Source: VRUE01 sp963817905 (GTDB lineage: Bacteria > Actinomycetota > Thermoleophilia > Solirubrobacterales > 70-9). From it: 64,000 bases of DNA. Shown piece after piece: positions 47,253-55,448 of this stretch (within the stretch, counting starts at the first letter, position 1; the number at the start of each line of letters is the position of its first letter). The stretch is from NCBI GenBank assembly GCA_963817905.1, contig CAWFPS010000003.1:558001-622000 (forward strand), written 5' to 3'. The notes beneath the pieces are model-generated. The model was not told the DNA's origin. It saw only the letters and a program-made list of their open reading frames with translations, and did not search any database. The position numbers and the translations under genes are program-made.

Positions 47253-48764
47253 TTACGCCGGGTCGCCATCGGGAACGGCCCAGCCTCTGGCCCGCTCCAG
47301 CGCCCGGTGCCAGTCGGCCAGCAATTCCTCGCGCCGGTCCGCCTTCATCGCCGGCTCGTAGCGGGCCGACTCGCGCCACATCTCCCCCACCTGCTCGAGC
47401 GTCCAGCAGCCGGTGGCGATCCCGGCCAGGTAGGCGGCGCCGAGCGCGGTCGTCTCGGCGATCTCGGGCACGATCACGTCGCAATCGAGCACGTCAGCCT
47501 GGAACTGCATCAGCCAGCGGTTGGCGACGGCGCCACCGTCGGCCTTGAGCACCGCCAGGCGCTCCCCCGACACCGCCTCCTGGGCGCGCACTGCGTCGAC
47601 CGTCTGGTAGGCAATCGCCTCCAGCGCCGCCCGGGCCAGGTGCGGCCTGCCGCTGCCCCGGGTAAGGCCGACGATGGTGCCACGCGCGTAGGGGTCCCAG
47701 TACGGCGAGCCAAGGCCGGTAAGGGCGGGGACGAAGTAGACGCCGTCGTTGGAGTCCAGCGAAGCCGCCAGCGCCTCCGTCTCCGCAGCCGACTCGACCA
47801 CCCCCAGCCCGTCCCGCAACCACTGCACGGCCGCCCCGGTAACGAAGATCGAAGCCTCAAGCGCATAATCCACCGCCGACGGGCCGAAATGTCGAGCCTG
47901 ACTTGACGTATCGGCCCGTCGGCCCCCGGAGGAAGCGGCGATGGTGGTGAGGAGGCCCGGGGCCGGCTTGGGCGCTTCGGGGCCGGTGTTGAGGAGGAGG
48001 AAGCTGCCGGTGCCGTAGGTGTTCTTTGCCGTCCCGGCCTTGTGGCAGGCCTGTCCGAAGAGGGCGGCCTGCTGATCGCCCGCGATGCCGGCGACCGGAA
48101 CCTCGCCGCCGAACTCGGTGGTGGTGCTGTAGGCGTGAGCGGATGGCAGCGCCTCGGGCAGGCTGGCCGGGTCGACCCCGAACAGGTCACAGAGCTCCCC
48201 GTCCCAAGCGCGGCGATGAATGTCGAAGAGCATCGTCCGCGAGGCGTTGGTGTGGTCGGTGGCATGGCGGCCGGTTAGCTTGAAGAGCAGCCAGGAGTCG
48301 ATCGTGCCGAAGACCGCGCGCTCCGCGCCCTCGGCGTTTTGCAGCAGCCACTCGATCTTGGTCGCCGAGAAATAGGGGTCGATGACCAGGCCGGTGCGCT
48401 CGCGCACCAGCGCCTCGTGTCCGGCGGCCCGCAGCTCCTCGCAGCGCTCCGCGGTGCGCCGGTCCTGCCAGACCAGCGCCCGGTGGATCGGCTCCCCGGT
48501 GGCGGCGTCCCAGGCGACGACCGTCTCGCGCTGGTTGGCGATCCCGATCGCCTCGAGCTCACTCCCGGCGATCCCGGCGTCGGCGATCGCCTCCCCGGCG
48601 ACCCGCCGGCTCACCCCCCAGATCTCGGTCGCGTCGTGCTCGACCCAGCCGGGCCGCGGGAAATGCTGCTCGAACTCCGAGTAGGCACGGCCGACGATCC
48701 GACCGTCGGCGCCGAAGACGAGGCAGGTCGTCCCCGTCGTCCCCTGGTCGATCGCGAGGATCAG
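47253..48764 (-). CDS. glpK: Glycerol kinase with an in-frame palindrome insertion
   Basis: 503 residues. The N-terminus 'LILAIDQGTTGTTCLVFGAD' begins with no ATG/GTG/TTG; the only fitting start is CTG 48764, which overlaps the TetR stop as CTGA. FGGY-kinase features: 'IANQRETVVAWDAATGEPIH', 'PVAGIAGDQQAALFGQACHK', 'TGAAVQWLRDGLG', 'GLGSPYWDPYARGTIVGLTR'. It makes glycerol-3-phosphate. About 16 residues between 'LLTTIAASS' and 'VDYALEASIFV' ('GRRADTSSQARHFGPS') are encoded by repeat B3 and have no counterpart in other glycerol kinases; whether the enzyme tolerates it is unknown. Confidence 0.88.
   Translation of the reverse strand: MILAIDQGTTGTTCLVFGADGRIVGRAYSEFEQHFPRPGWVEHDATEIWGVSRRVAGEAIADAGIAGSELEAIGIANQRETVVAWDAATGEPIHRALVWQDRRTAERCEELRAAGHEALVRERTGLVIDPYFSATKIEWLLQNAEGAERAVFGTIDSWLLFKLTGRHATDHTNASRTMLFDIHRRAWDGELCDLFGVDPASLPEALPSAHAYSTTTEFGGEVPVAGIAGDQQAALFGQACHKAGTAKNTYGTGSFLLLNTGPEAPKPAPGLLTTIAASSGGRRADTSSQARHFGPSAVDYALEASIFVTGAAVQWLRDGLGVVESAAETEALAASLDSNDGVYFVPALTGLGSPYWDPYARGTIVGLTRGSGRPHLARAALEAIAYQTVDAVRAQEAVSGERLAVLKADGGAVANRWLMQFQADVLDCDVIVPEIAETTALGAAYLAGIATGCWTLEQVGEMWRESARYEPAMKADRREELLADWHRALERARGWAVPDGDPA
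47875..47923. repeat. Palindromic element B, copy 3 (inside glpK)
   Basis: The same 23+3+23 layout as copy 2, with four mismatches between arms. It starts GCCGACGGGCCGA and ends TATCGGCCCGTCGGC. It lies wholly within the glpK frame, adds codons without a stop, and encodes the GRRADTS peptide also found at the end of the SDR at 44609. Confidence 0.88.
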
Positions 48765-49333
48765 CGAGCCACCCCGCGGACGACGGTGAGCAGGCCCTCC
48801 GCCACGCCGGATGCGTCCTCGCTGCCGGTACCGAGCCGGCGCAGTCCCATCCCGTACATCAGCGCCACGATCGTCCGCGCGTGACGGGCCGGGTCCCGCA
48901 CCTCGAGCATCTCCAGCGCCGCTGCGGCCACCCCTTCGTAGGCCTCGAAGCAGCGCAGGGACGCCGCGCGCAATGCCGGGTCGCGGGCCGCCTGCAGGTG
49001 CAACTCGATCTCGGCCAGTTGCTGGATCCGGTTGCTTGACTCCTCGACCACCCGCTCGACTTCGGCGGCGACCTGCTCGACGCTCGGTTCGCGGCGGCGC
49101 AGCTCGGCGGCAATCTCCTCCAGGCGCGCGACTTCCTCGCCGACGAAGAGCAGCAGGCTCTCACGCAGCAGGTCGACCTGGCTGGGGAAGTGGTAGGTGA
49201 GCGAGCCGAGGGCCACTCCGGCGGCGGCTGCGACGCGGCGGTTGGTGACGGCGGGAACGCCCTCGCCGCCGATCAGCTCGACCGTGGCGCGGAGGATTCG
49301 CTCGCGGGTATCGGGGGGCGCGACGGTGGCCAC
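48761..49333 (-). CDS. TetR family regulator
   Basis: 190 residues. Helix-turn-helix in 'TRERILRATVELIGGEGVPA' and 'RRVAAAAGVALGSLTYHFPS'. It is divergent from an amidase gene with a perfect 16-bp palindrome between them, a likely operator. Its stop overlaps the CTG start of glpK by 4 bases, so it heads an operon with glpK (and perhaps plsC). Ligand unknown. Confidence 0.88.
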   Translation of the reverse strand: MATVAPPDTRERILRATVELIGGEGVPAVTNRRVAAAAGVALGSLTYHFPSQVDLLRESLLLFVGEEVARLEEIAAELRRREPSVEQVAAEVERVVEESSNRIQQLAEIELHLQAARDPALRAASLRCFEAYEGVAAAALEMLEVRDPARHARTIVALMYGMGLRRLGTGSEDASGVAEGLLTVVRGVAR

Positions 49334-49362
49334 GAAGCGCCAGCCTATCCGCTTCGCCTATC

Positions 49363-49378
49363 GTTCGTTCGAACGAAC
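49363..49378. promoter_or_regulatory. TetR-type operator palindrome
   Basis: GTTCGTTCGAACGAAC is a perfect 16-bp palindrome 30 bp upstream of each divergent start (TetR and amidase). Confidence 0.65.
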
Positions 49379-49407
49379 AACAAACCGGCGAGGCAAGGGA
49401 GGCGGCA

Positions 49408-50832
49408 ATGGCGACGACTACGGCAGGCACGGGCCTGGAGGAACAGGTTCGGATGCTGCGCAGCGGAGAAGCGAGCTCGCGCGAGCTGGTCGAGGCAGCG
49501 CTGGAGCGCGCCGATGCCACTCAGGAGACCCTCAACGCCTTCCGTGTGATCTGCGCCGAGGAGGCGCTCGCCGCCGCCGAGGAGGCCGACCGCCGCCTCG
49601 GCGAGGACGACGACCAGCCGCTGCTCGGGGTCCCCGTTGCGATCAAGGACGACGTTGACCTGGCCGGCCACACCAGCCCCTTCGGCTGCGGCGGCGGCGG
49701 CCCCGCGGTCCGCGACGCGGAGATGGTGCGTCGCCTGCGTGCAGCGGGCGCAATCCCGATCGGCAAGACCCACGCGCCCGAGGTCGGCCAGTGGCACTTC
49801 ACCGAGACGCCCCTGCACGGCGCCACCCGCAACCCCTGGAATACCGACCACACGCCGGGCGGTTCCAGCGGCGGCGCCGCTGCCGCCGTCGCCGCCGGTG
49901 TCGTCCCCGCCGCGCTCGGCTCCGACGGGGCAGGCTCGATCCGCATCCCCGCCGCCTGGACCGGGCTGGTCGGCCTCAAGCCACAGCGAGGCCGCGTCTC
50001 CACCTGGCCCGACGCCGAGGCCTTCAACGGCCTCAGCTGTTACGGCCCGCTCGCCCGCAGCACCGCCGACGCCGCCCTGATGCTCGACGCCGTCCACGGC
50101 AACGTCCCCGCCGACCTGCACAAGCCGCCGGCCCCGGCCGAGCCCTTCTCCGCGGCAGCGGCGCGCGAGCCGGGCCGGCTGCGCATCGCCGTCTCCTTCA
50201 CCACACCCTTCGGCCTGGTCAAAAAGCTCGACCCCGAGCACGTCGAGGCGATCGAGGAATTTGCCGGCCAGCTGGCCGGGCTGGGCCACGAGATCGTCCG
50301 CACCGATCCCGAATACGGCATGGTCGGGCCGGCGATCATTCCCCGCGGCATGGCCGGCGTCGAGGCCTGGCTCGACTCCCACGGCGAGGACCGCTCCGCG
50401 CTCGAGCCGCGCACCCGCACCCATGCGCGCCTCGGCAAGGCCCTGAGCGGCCTGCCGCTGCGCATCTCACGCGCCGCCGAGCCCGCCCTGCGCCGCCGCG
50501 CCGGCCGCGTTTTCGAGCGCTGCGACGTCGTCCTCACCCCGACCACGGCGCGGCCGGCGCCCAGGATCGGTGCCCTCGATGGCAAGGGCTACTGGACGAC
50601 CAGCTCGACCGCCAGCGCGACCTGCCCCTTCGCCTTCGCCTGGAACGTCACCGGCTGGCCCGGGATCAGCGTCCCCGCCGGCCTCACCTCAAATGGCCTG
50701 CCGATCGGTGCCCAGTTGCTCGGCCGCGAAAACGATGAGGCAACCCTGCTCTCGCTGGCAGCCCAGGTCGAGCGGGCCGAGGGCGGCTGGCCGATTCCAT
50801 CTGGAAATTCTATTGCGGTCAGCCAAGTCTAA
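49408..50832 (+). CDS. Amidase (amidase-signature family)
   Basis: 474 residues from ATG 49408. The Ser-cisSer-Lys triad is visible: Lys in 'VAIKDDVDLAG', cis-Ser in 'PGGSSGGAAAA' and the nucleophile in 'GSDGAGSIRIPAAW'. The family hydrolyses aliphatic or aryl amides, and includes GatA; genome context (lone gene, TetR control) argues for a catabolic amidase rather than the GatCAB complex. Confidence 0.9.
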   Translation: MATTTAGTGLEEQVRMLRSGEASSRELVEAALERADATQETLNAFRVICAEEALAAAEEADRRLGEDDDQPLLGVPVAIKDDVDLAGHTSPFGCGGGGPAVRDAEMVRRLRAAGAIPIGKTHAPEVGQWHFTETPLHGATRNPWNTDHTPGGSSGGAAAAVAAGVVPAALGSDGAGSIRIPAAWTGLVGLKPQRGRVSTWPDAEAFNGLSCYGPLARSTADAALMLDAVHGNVPADLHKPPAPAEPFSAAAAREPGRLRIAVSFTTPFGLVKKLDPEHVEAIEEFAGQLAGLGHEIVRTDPEYGMVGPAIIPRGMAGVEAWLDSHGEDRSALEPRTRTHARLGKALSGLPLRISRAAEPALRRRAGRVFERCDVVLTPTTARPAPRIGALDGKGYWTTSSTASATCPFAFAWNVTGWPGISVPAGLTSNGLPIGAQLLGRENDEATLLSLAAQVERAEGGWPIPSGNSIAVSQV

Positions 50833-50877
50833 ATTTGGCCAGCATTATCTTGCTTCAATAGATAAAACCTGAAAGGG

Positions 50878-52767
50878 TTGCGCCCAGGCGTGAGCGGAAC
50901 CAACTTTGCACCTGGCTCATCGATCAAAGACCCCTACGAGGAGCTTGATCGCTGGCTGCTTGCCGTACTCGATCACGCCGGCCCGACGCCGGCGGCAACG
51001 TTTGCGGCCGACCCAGCAGCGCGCAACGCCGGAGGCACACCGGGACTCGGAACCACCCACGTCGAGACCTGGCTGCGCGTGGCAGCTCGGCGCGGGCTGG
51101 TTGCTCCCCAGAGCGTCGACAGGGATGGGCGACAGCTGCAGCGAGCTGCCTGGCACCTGACACCGGCCGGGCGCAAGCGCATGACGAACGTGCGCGGGCT
51201 GAGTGGGCGCCTACCCGGCGCGCTGCGCCGCATCGCGGAATCGCTGCGCCACCGCCTGCCGAAGCACCCCCCGTCGTGGGCAGAGCTGGTCGCCGCAATC
51301 GGCGAAGCCGATATCCACTGGATCGACCTTCCGCAGCCACCCGACCCCCATCCACGCAAGATCGCAAAGGCACCAGAGAGCGAAAACGAGGACGAGGCCC
51401 TCAGGCTGTTGCGCACCAGAACCAAACGCGTCGTCGTCTTGATGCTCGAGAACCGTTCCTTCGACCACATGCTCGGCTACCTGACGCTGCGGGGCAACAC
51501 CGAGGTCGACGGCTTGACCGGCGACCCCGTACAGCACAACGAGTACAAAGGCGTTCGCTACCTCCCCCGTCACCTGGCCAACACTCGTTTCCCCAAGAGC
51601 CAAGACCCCTGCCACTCGATCAATTGCGTCGCCGACCAGGTCAAAGGGGGAAACGGCGGCTTCGTACGCAACTTCGCAACGGTCGACCCCGAGCACCCGG
51701 ACCTGGTCATGGGCTACTACGACGGAGACCAACTCCCCGTTTACGACTACCTCGCCCACAACGCCTGCATCTGCGATCGCTGGCACAGTTCGGTCCCCGG
51801 TTCGACCTGGGTAAACCGGCTCTACGCAATGTGCGGCACCGCCGACCCCAAACGGGAGGGGATTCCGGACGGGCCATTCTGGAACTTCCACTCGTTCCCC
51901 CGGCACCTCGACGAAGCCGGGGTAATGTGGCGCTGGTATTCCCATGACCCGGGCACCCTGCGGGTGGCGGACGGCGAGTACCGCAAACCACACGACGACT
52001 TCCACAAGCAGCACTTCCGCTTCTTCGACCGCCGTATGGTCAGCAAGCTCACCTATGCCGCCGAGCGCTGGATCGTCGACGAGCACAGCAGCTTCCTAGA
52101 CGACGCCAGGCGGGGAAAGCTCCCCCCGGTGAGCTGGATCGACCCGAACTTCATCGACCTGAGCTTCCTAGAGCGCAACTCCAACGACGACCACCCCCCG
52201 TCCGACGTGCGCGCCGCCCAGGAGCTGGCGCTGCAGGTGCTCCGGGCCCTCGCCGAGGGGCCGGCAGAGCAACGCCTGGAGACGCTGCTGATTGTTACCT
52301 ACGACGAGCACGGCGGCTTCTACGACCACGTCTCGCCGCCGGAGGCTCCACACGACGACGTGTTCCCCCGCTACGGCGTGCGCGTGCCCGCATTCGTCGT
52401 CTCGCCATGGGTCGATCCGGGCACCGTCTCACACACCCTCTTCGACCACACCTCGATCATCAGGACGATCCTCGAGCTCTTCGCGCCAGGCGCAACCGAA
52501 AAAATGGGGCCGCGGGTGGCCGAGGCCAAACATCTCGGCCGACTGCTCACTCGCAGCGACCCCGCACCGAGCGGCGACTACGGCCCAGCGATGAGGCGAC
52601 TTGCCGAATGGCGAGCCAGTGCGGCGACCGGCAAGGTCGCCGAGACACCGGTGCCAACCCTGGGAGAGGCGCGCGTACCCCCACCGCTCGAAGGGTTCCA
52701 GGCCGACATGGTGCACGCCGCCCGTGTGTTGCGCGAGCAAGATGGTCTCCCCGCCGCCCAACCCTAG
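50878..52767 (+). CDS. Phospholipase C/acid phosphatase-like phosphoesterase with N-terminal winged-helix-like region
   Basis: 629 residues from TTG 50878 (GTG 50890 is an alternative with better ribosome-site spacing). Residues ~180-560 carry the PLC-superfamily marks: 'VVVLMLENRSFDHMLGYLTL', 'VPGSTWVNRLYAMCGT' and 'YDEHGGFYDHVSPPEAPHDD'. Unlike exported PLC enzymes, there is no signal peptide; instead residues ~15-110 ('HVETWLRVAARRGLVAPQSV', 'WHLTPAGRKRM') resemble a winged helix. The substrate could be a phospholipid or phosphomonoester. Cytoplasmic location is inferred from the missing signal. Confidence 0.82.
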   Translation: MRPGVSGTNFAPGSSIKDPYEELDRWLLAVLDHAGPTPAATFAADPAARNAGGTPGLGTTHVETWLRVAARRGLVAPQSVDRDGRQLQRAAWHLTPAGRKRMTNVRGLSGRLPGALRRIAESLRHRLPKHPPSWAELVAAIGEADIHWIDLPQPPDPHPRKIAKAPESENEDEALRLLRTRTKRVVVLMLENRSFDHMLGYLTLRGNTEVDGLTGDPVQHNEYKGVRYLPRHLANTRFPKSQDPCHSINCVADQVKGGNGGFVRNFATVDPEHPDLVMGYYDGDQLPVYDYLAHNACICDRWHSSVPGSTWVNRLYAMCGTADPKREGIPDGPFWNFHSFPRHLDEAGVMWRWYSHDPGTLRVADGEYRKPHDDFHKQHFRFFDRRMVSKLTYAAERWIVDEHSSFLDDARRGKLPPVSWIDPNFIDLSFLERNSNDDHPPSDVRAAQELALQVLRALAEGPAEQRLETLLIVTYDEHGGFYDHVSPPEAPHDDVFPRYGVRVPAFVVSPWVDPGTVSHTLFDHTSIIRTILELFAPGATEKMGPRVAEAKHLGRLLTRSDPAPSGDYGPAMRRLAEWRASAATGKVAETPVPTLGEARVPPPLEGFQADMVHAARVLREQDGLPAAQP

Positions 52768-52788
52768 GGGACGAAGTAAGGAGCGCCC

Positions 52789-52887
52789 ATGTTCGGTTCG
52801 TTTGCAAGTGGGACAGGTGAGATCGAGTGGAAGATCGTCACGGGCCTGCTGTCGCGGAAACCCGCACCCAGATACTCCATGAGCTAG
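52789..52887 (+). CDS. Possible 32-residue small protein
   Basis: ATG 52789 has AAGGAG four bases upstream; the product contains 'FASGTGEIEWKIVTGLLSRK'. It follows the phospholipase-like gene by 21 bp. No family recognised, and the only support is the ribosome site, so it may be spurious. Confidence 0.25.
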   Translation: MFGSFASGTGEIEWKIVTGLLSRKPAPRYSMS

Positions 52888-52939
52888 CCCGCGAATCGGC
52901 AGTCAAAGGAGACGGCGCCCTAATCGTGCCGGTAGCGAT

Positions 52940-53677
52940 CTACCGCTGAGGCACCGACGCTCGGCAGCGGGCGCGGTAGGCGCCGAAGAAGTCGAGGAGC
53001 TGCCGCCCGCGGTGAAGGAAGCCACCGAGGGTGCGGCCGGTGGCGCGGTGGGTGAGGTCGAGCGCGATCTCGCGGATTCGGTAGCCGGCTCGGACGGCGT
53101 CGACGGTCATCCCGATCTCCATCCCGTAGCCACGGGCAAACGGGAGCACCTCGCGCAGCACCTCGACTCGCATCGCCCGCTGGCCGGAGATCGGGGCCGC
53201 CGCCTCGAAGCCGCAGAGGCGCCGGATAGCCCAGCGGGCGAAGCCGAGCGCCAGGCCGAAGCCGCCGCCCACGCGCGTGCCGAAGGCGGCAACGGCGAGA
53301 TCGCACTCGCCGGCGGCGACCGCCTCGACCAGCGGCACTAGCCGCGCGGCAGACCCGCCGAGGTCTCCATCGCAGAACAGGACCAGCTCGACCGGCGCCG
53401 CGTCGCTCAGCGCCGCCTCGGCCGCCGCGGTCACGTTCGCCCCCTTGCCGTGCGGCCGCCCGCGGCTGACCACCTGCGCCCCGGCCGCCATCGCCAGCTC
53501 GGCAGTGCCGTCGTCAGAGGCGTCGTCGGCGACCCAGATCGCGGCTTCGGGGAAACCGCCGCGCAGGGCACCGATCGTCGCGCCGATCCGATTCGCCTCG
53601 TTGCGGGCGGCGACGATCACGGCCAGCGACGCGGCCGCGTCGGGGTCGGACTCCGGCCTGTGTCGCTCCGCCGTCAC
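52940..53677 (-). CDS. Glycosyltransferase family 2
   Basis: 245 residues from GTG 53677. GT-A features: 'LAVIVAARNEANRIGATIGA', 'AAIWVADDASDDGTAELAMA', and the metal-binding 'VLFCDGDLGGSA'. The 'FARGYGMEIGMTVDAVRAGY' segment recalls dolichyl-phosphate and glucosyl-phosphoglycerate type enzymes. There are no membrane helices. It is divergent from the biotin carrier gene with only ~21 bp between them. Confidence 0.87.
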   Translation of the reverse strand: MTAERHRPESDPDAAASLAVIVAARNEANRIGATIGALRGGFPEAAIWVADDASDDGTAELAMAAGAQVVSRGRPHGKGANVTAAAEAALSDAAPVELVLFCDGDLGGSAARLVPLVEAVAAGECDLAVAAFGTRVGGGFGLALGFARWAIRRLCGFEAAAPISGQRAMRVEVLREVLPFARGYGMEIGMTVDAVRAGYRIREIALDLTHRATGRTLGGFLHRGRQLLDFFGAYRARCRASVPQR

Positions 53678-53698
53678 GCAGGGATATTCTCCCCCGCC

Positions 53699-53908
53699 AT
53701 GGATATCGAGGCTCACATCACCGGCAACGTTTGGAAAATCGAGGTCGCCGTCGGGGACACAATCGAGGACGGCGACACGGTCGTGATCCTTGAGTCGATG
53801 AAGATGGAGATCCCGGTCGAGACCGAAGACGACGGCACCGTCAAGGAGATTCGCTGCGAGGAGGGCCAGTCGGTCAGCGAAGGCGACGTCCTCGTAGTGC
53901 TTGAGTGA
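53699..53908 (+). CDS. Stand-alone biotin carboxyl carrier/biotinyl-lipoyl protein
   Basis: 69 residues from ATG 53699. The biotinylation motif is 'ILESMKMEIPVET', with the target Lys between two Met. This is the size and shape of a minimal BCCP such as those of actinobacterial acyl-CoA carboxylases and transcarboxylase. It could serve the carboxyltransferase encoded at 20.4 kb, as no BCCP is fused there. TATTCT at 53685-53690 would give a leaderless mRNA. The biotin operon lies ~4.4 kb downstream. Confidence 0.9.
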   Translation: MDIEAHITGNVWKIEVAVGDTIEDGDTVVILESMKMEIPVETEDDGTVKEIRCEEGQSVSEGDVLVVLE

Positions 53909-53911
53909 AAG

Positions 53912-53961
53912 CACAAATCGACACGGTGACCTCCGGGTATGCGGGTCCGGGTCGATTCGTG
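53912..53961. repeat. Inverted repeat between BCCP and enoyl-CoA hydratase genes
   Basis: CACAAATCGAC (53912-53922) pairs with GTCGATTCGTG (53951-53961) with one mismatch and a 28-nt loop. It could be a terminator for the BCCP gene or another dispersed palindrome. Confidence 0.5.
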
Positions 53962-53978
53962 TGGGAACGCGGCGTCCG

Positions 53979-54785
53979 ATGAACGAGCGGCTAGCCGGCG
54001 GCAAGCTCCTCCTCGACTCTCCGGCCGAGGCGGTCGTCCGCCTCCGCATCTCCAACCCCGACCAGCGAAACGCGCTCGACCACGAGATCCTCGACGCGCT
54101 CGCCGAGACCTTGCCGCGCCTCGACCGCGGGATCGAGACCCGATGCGTCGTGATCACAGGCGCGCCGCCGGTCTTCTCGGCCGGCTACGACATCACCTCG
54201 ATCCCCTCCGAGACATTCGAACGCGACGCCGAGGCGCTGGTCGCACATCCATTCCACGCTGCGATGGAGGCGCTCGCCGCCCATCCCTGGCCGACCGTGG
54301 CGGCGATCAACGGCCACTGCATCGGCGGCGGGCTGGAGCTGGCGATCACCTGCGACCTGCGGATCTGCTCGGACGCGGCAAAGCTCGGCATGCCGCCGGT
54401 CAAGCTCGGCCTCGTCTACAGCCACACCGGCCTGCGCAAGTTCCTCGACACGGTCGGCCTGGCACGGACCAAGGAGCTCTTCCTCACCGGCCGAAACTAC
54501 GGAGCGGCGCGGGCCGCCGAGATCGGCCTCGTCAACGAGGTCGTCGAGGCTGAGCAGCTCGAGGCCAGGGCGATCGAGTTAGCTGCCGAAATCGCCGCCA
54601 ACGCGCCGCTCTCGATGCGGGGCAACAAAAGCGCGATCGACCTGCTCTCCGCCGCGCCGGTCCTCAGCGACCAGCAGGAGGCCGGCCTGGTCGCCCTGCG
54701 CGAGTCCTGCTTCGCCTCCGAGGACTTCCGCGAGGGCATCGAGGCCTTCGCCGAGAAGCGCAAACCGGAGTGGCGGGGCAGGTGA
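53979..54785 (+). CDS. Enoyl-CoA hydratase/isomerase family protein
   Basis: 268 residues from ATG 53979; the frame is open upstream across the inverted repeat and is not used. Crotonase motifs: 'VVRLRISNPDQRNALDHEIL', 'VFSAGYDITSIPSE' and 'AINGHCIGGGLELAITCDLR'. The substrate chain is not readable. Its stop overlaps the next gene's GTG as GTGA. Confidence 0.9.
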   Translation: MNERLAGGKLLLDSPAEAVVRLRISNPDQRNALDHEILDALAETLPRLDRGIETRCVVITGAPPVFSAGYDITSIPSETFERDAEALVAHPFHAAMEALAAHPWPTVAAINGHCIGGGLELAITCDLRICSDAAKLGMPPVKLGLVYSHTGLRKFLDTVGLARTKELFLTGRNYGAARAAEIGLVNEVVEAEQLEARAIELAAEIAANAPLSMRGNKSAIDLLSAAPVLSDQQEAGLVALRESCFASEDFREGIEAFAEKRKPEWRGR

Positions 54786-55417
54786 GCGCCGGGGCGCGGC
54801 GCGCGCTGGCCGCGGCCGACCCGACGATGGCGGCGCTGATCGACCGGGTCGGTGAGATCGACATCGCGACGCGGCTGCGCCGACGCAGCGAGGAGCGGCC
54901 CGCCGACGCCTATGGGGCCCTGCTGCGGGCGATCGTCGGCCAGCAGCTCTCGACCAAGGCGGCGCGGACGATCTACGGCCGGGTGGTCGACCTCTTCGAC
55001 GGCGCCACGCCATCGCCCGAGCAGCTACTCGAAGCCGAGGAGACCGAGCTGCGCGCCTGTGGACTCTCCGGCCGCAAGGTCGAGTACGTCCGCGACCTCG
55101 CCTCGCACGTGATCGCCGGCGAGCTGGAGCTGGAGCGCCTCGACCAGCTCGGCGACGAGGAGGTGATCGAGGAGATCGTCGCGGTGCGCGGCCTCGGCGT
55201 CTGGACGGCGGAGATGTTCCTGCTCTTCCACCTCGAACGGCCCGACGTCCTCTCCGGCGGCGACCTCGGCATCCGCAAGGCGACCCAGATCGAGTACGGG
55301 CTGGAGGAGATGCCGGCGCCGGCCCGGGTGCTGGAGATCGGTGAGCCCTGGCGCCCGCACCGCAGCCTCGCCTCGCTCTACCTCTGGGAGTCGCTCGCAA
55401 ATGCGCCCGTCGATTGA
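54782..55417 (+). CDS. DNA-3-methyladenine glycosylase II-like (HhH-GPD)
   Basis: 211 residues from GTG 54782, chosen for the 4-base overlap with the enoyl-CoA hydratase; GTG 54770 is an alternative. The HhH motif and catalytic Asp are in 'AVRGLGVWTAEMFLLFHLER' and the following 'DVLSGGDLGIRKAT'. It removes alkylated bases. 'RAIVGQQLSTKAARTIYGRV' is the usual family start of the fold. No ada-type partner nearby. Confidence 0.88.
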   Translation: MSAGARRALAAADPTMAALIDRVGEIDIATRLRRRSEERPADAYGALLRAIVGQQLSTKAARTIYGRVVDLFDGATPSPEQLLEAEETELRACGLSGRKVEYVRDLASHVIAGELELERLDQLGDEEVIEEIVAVRGLGVWTAEMFLLFHLERPDVLSGGDLGIRKATQIEYGLEEMPAPARVLEIGEPWRPHRSLASLYLWESLANAPVD

Positions 55418-55448
55418 GGCAGGCTCGGATTTGGTCGACAAGGGAAGC

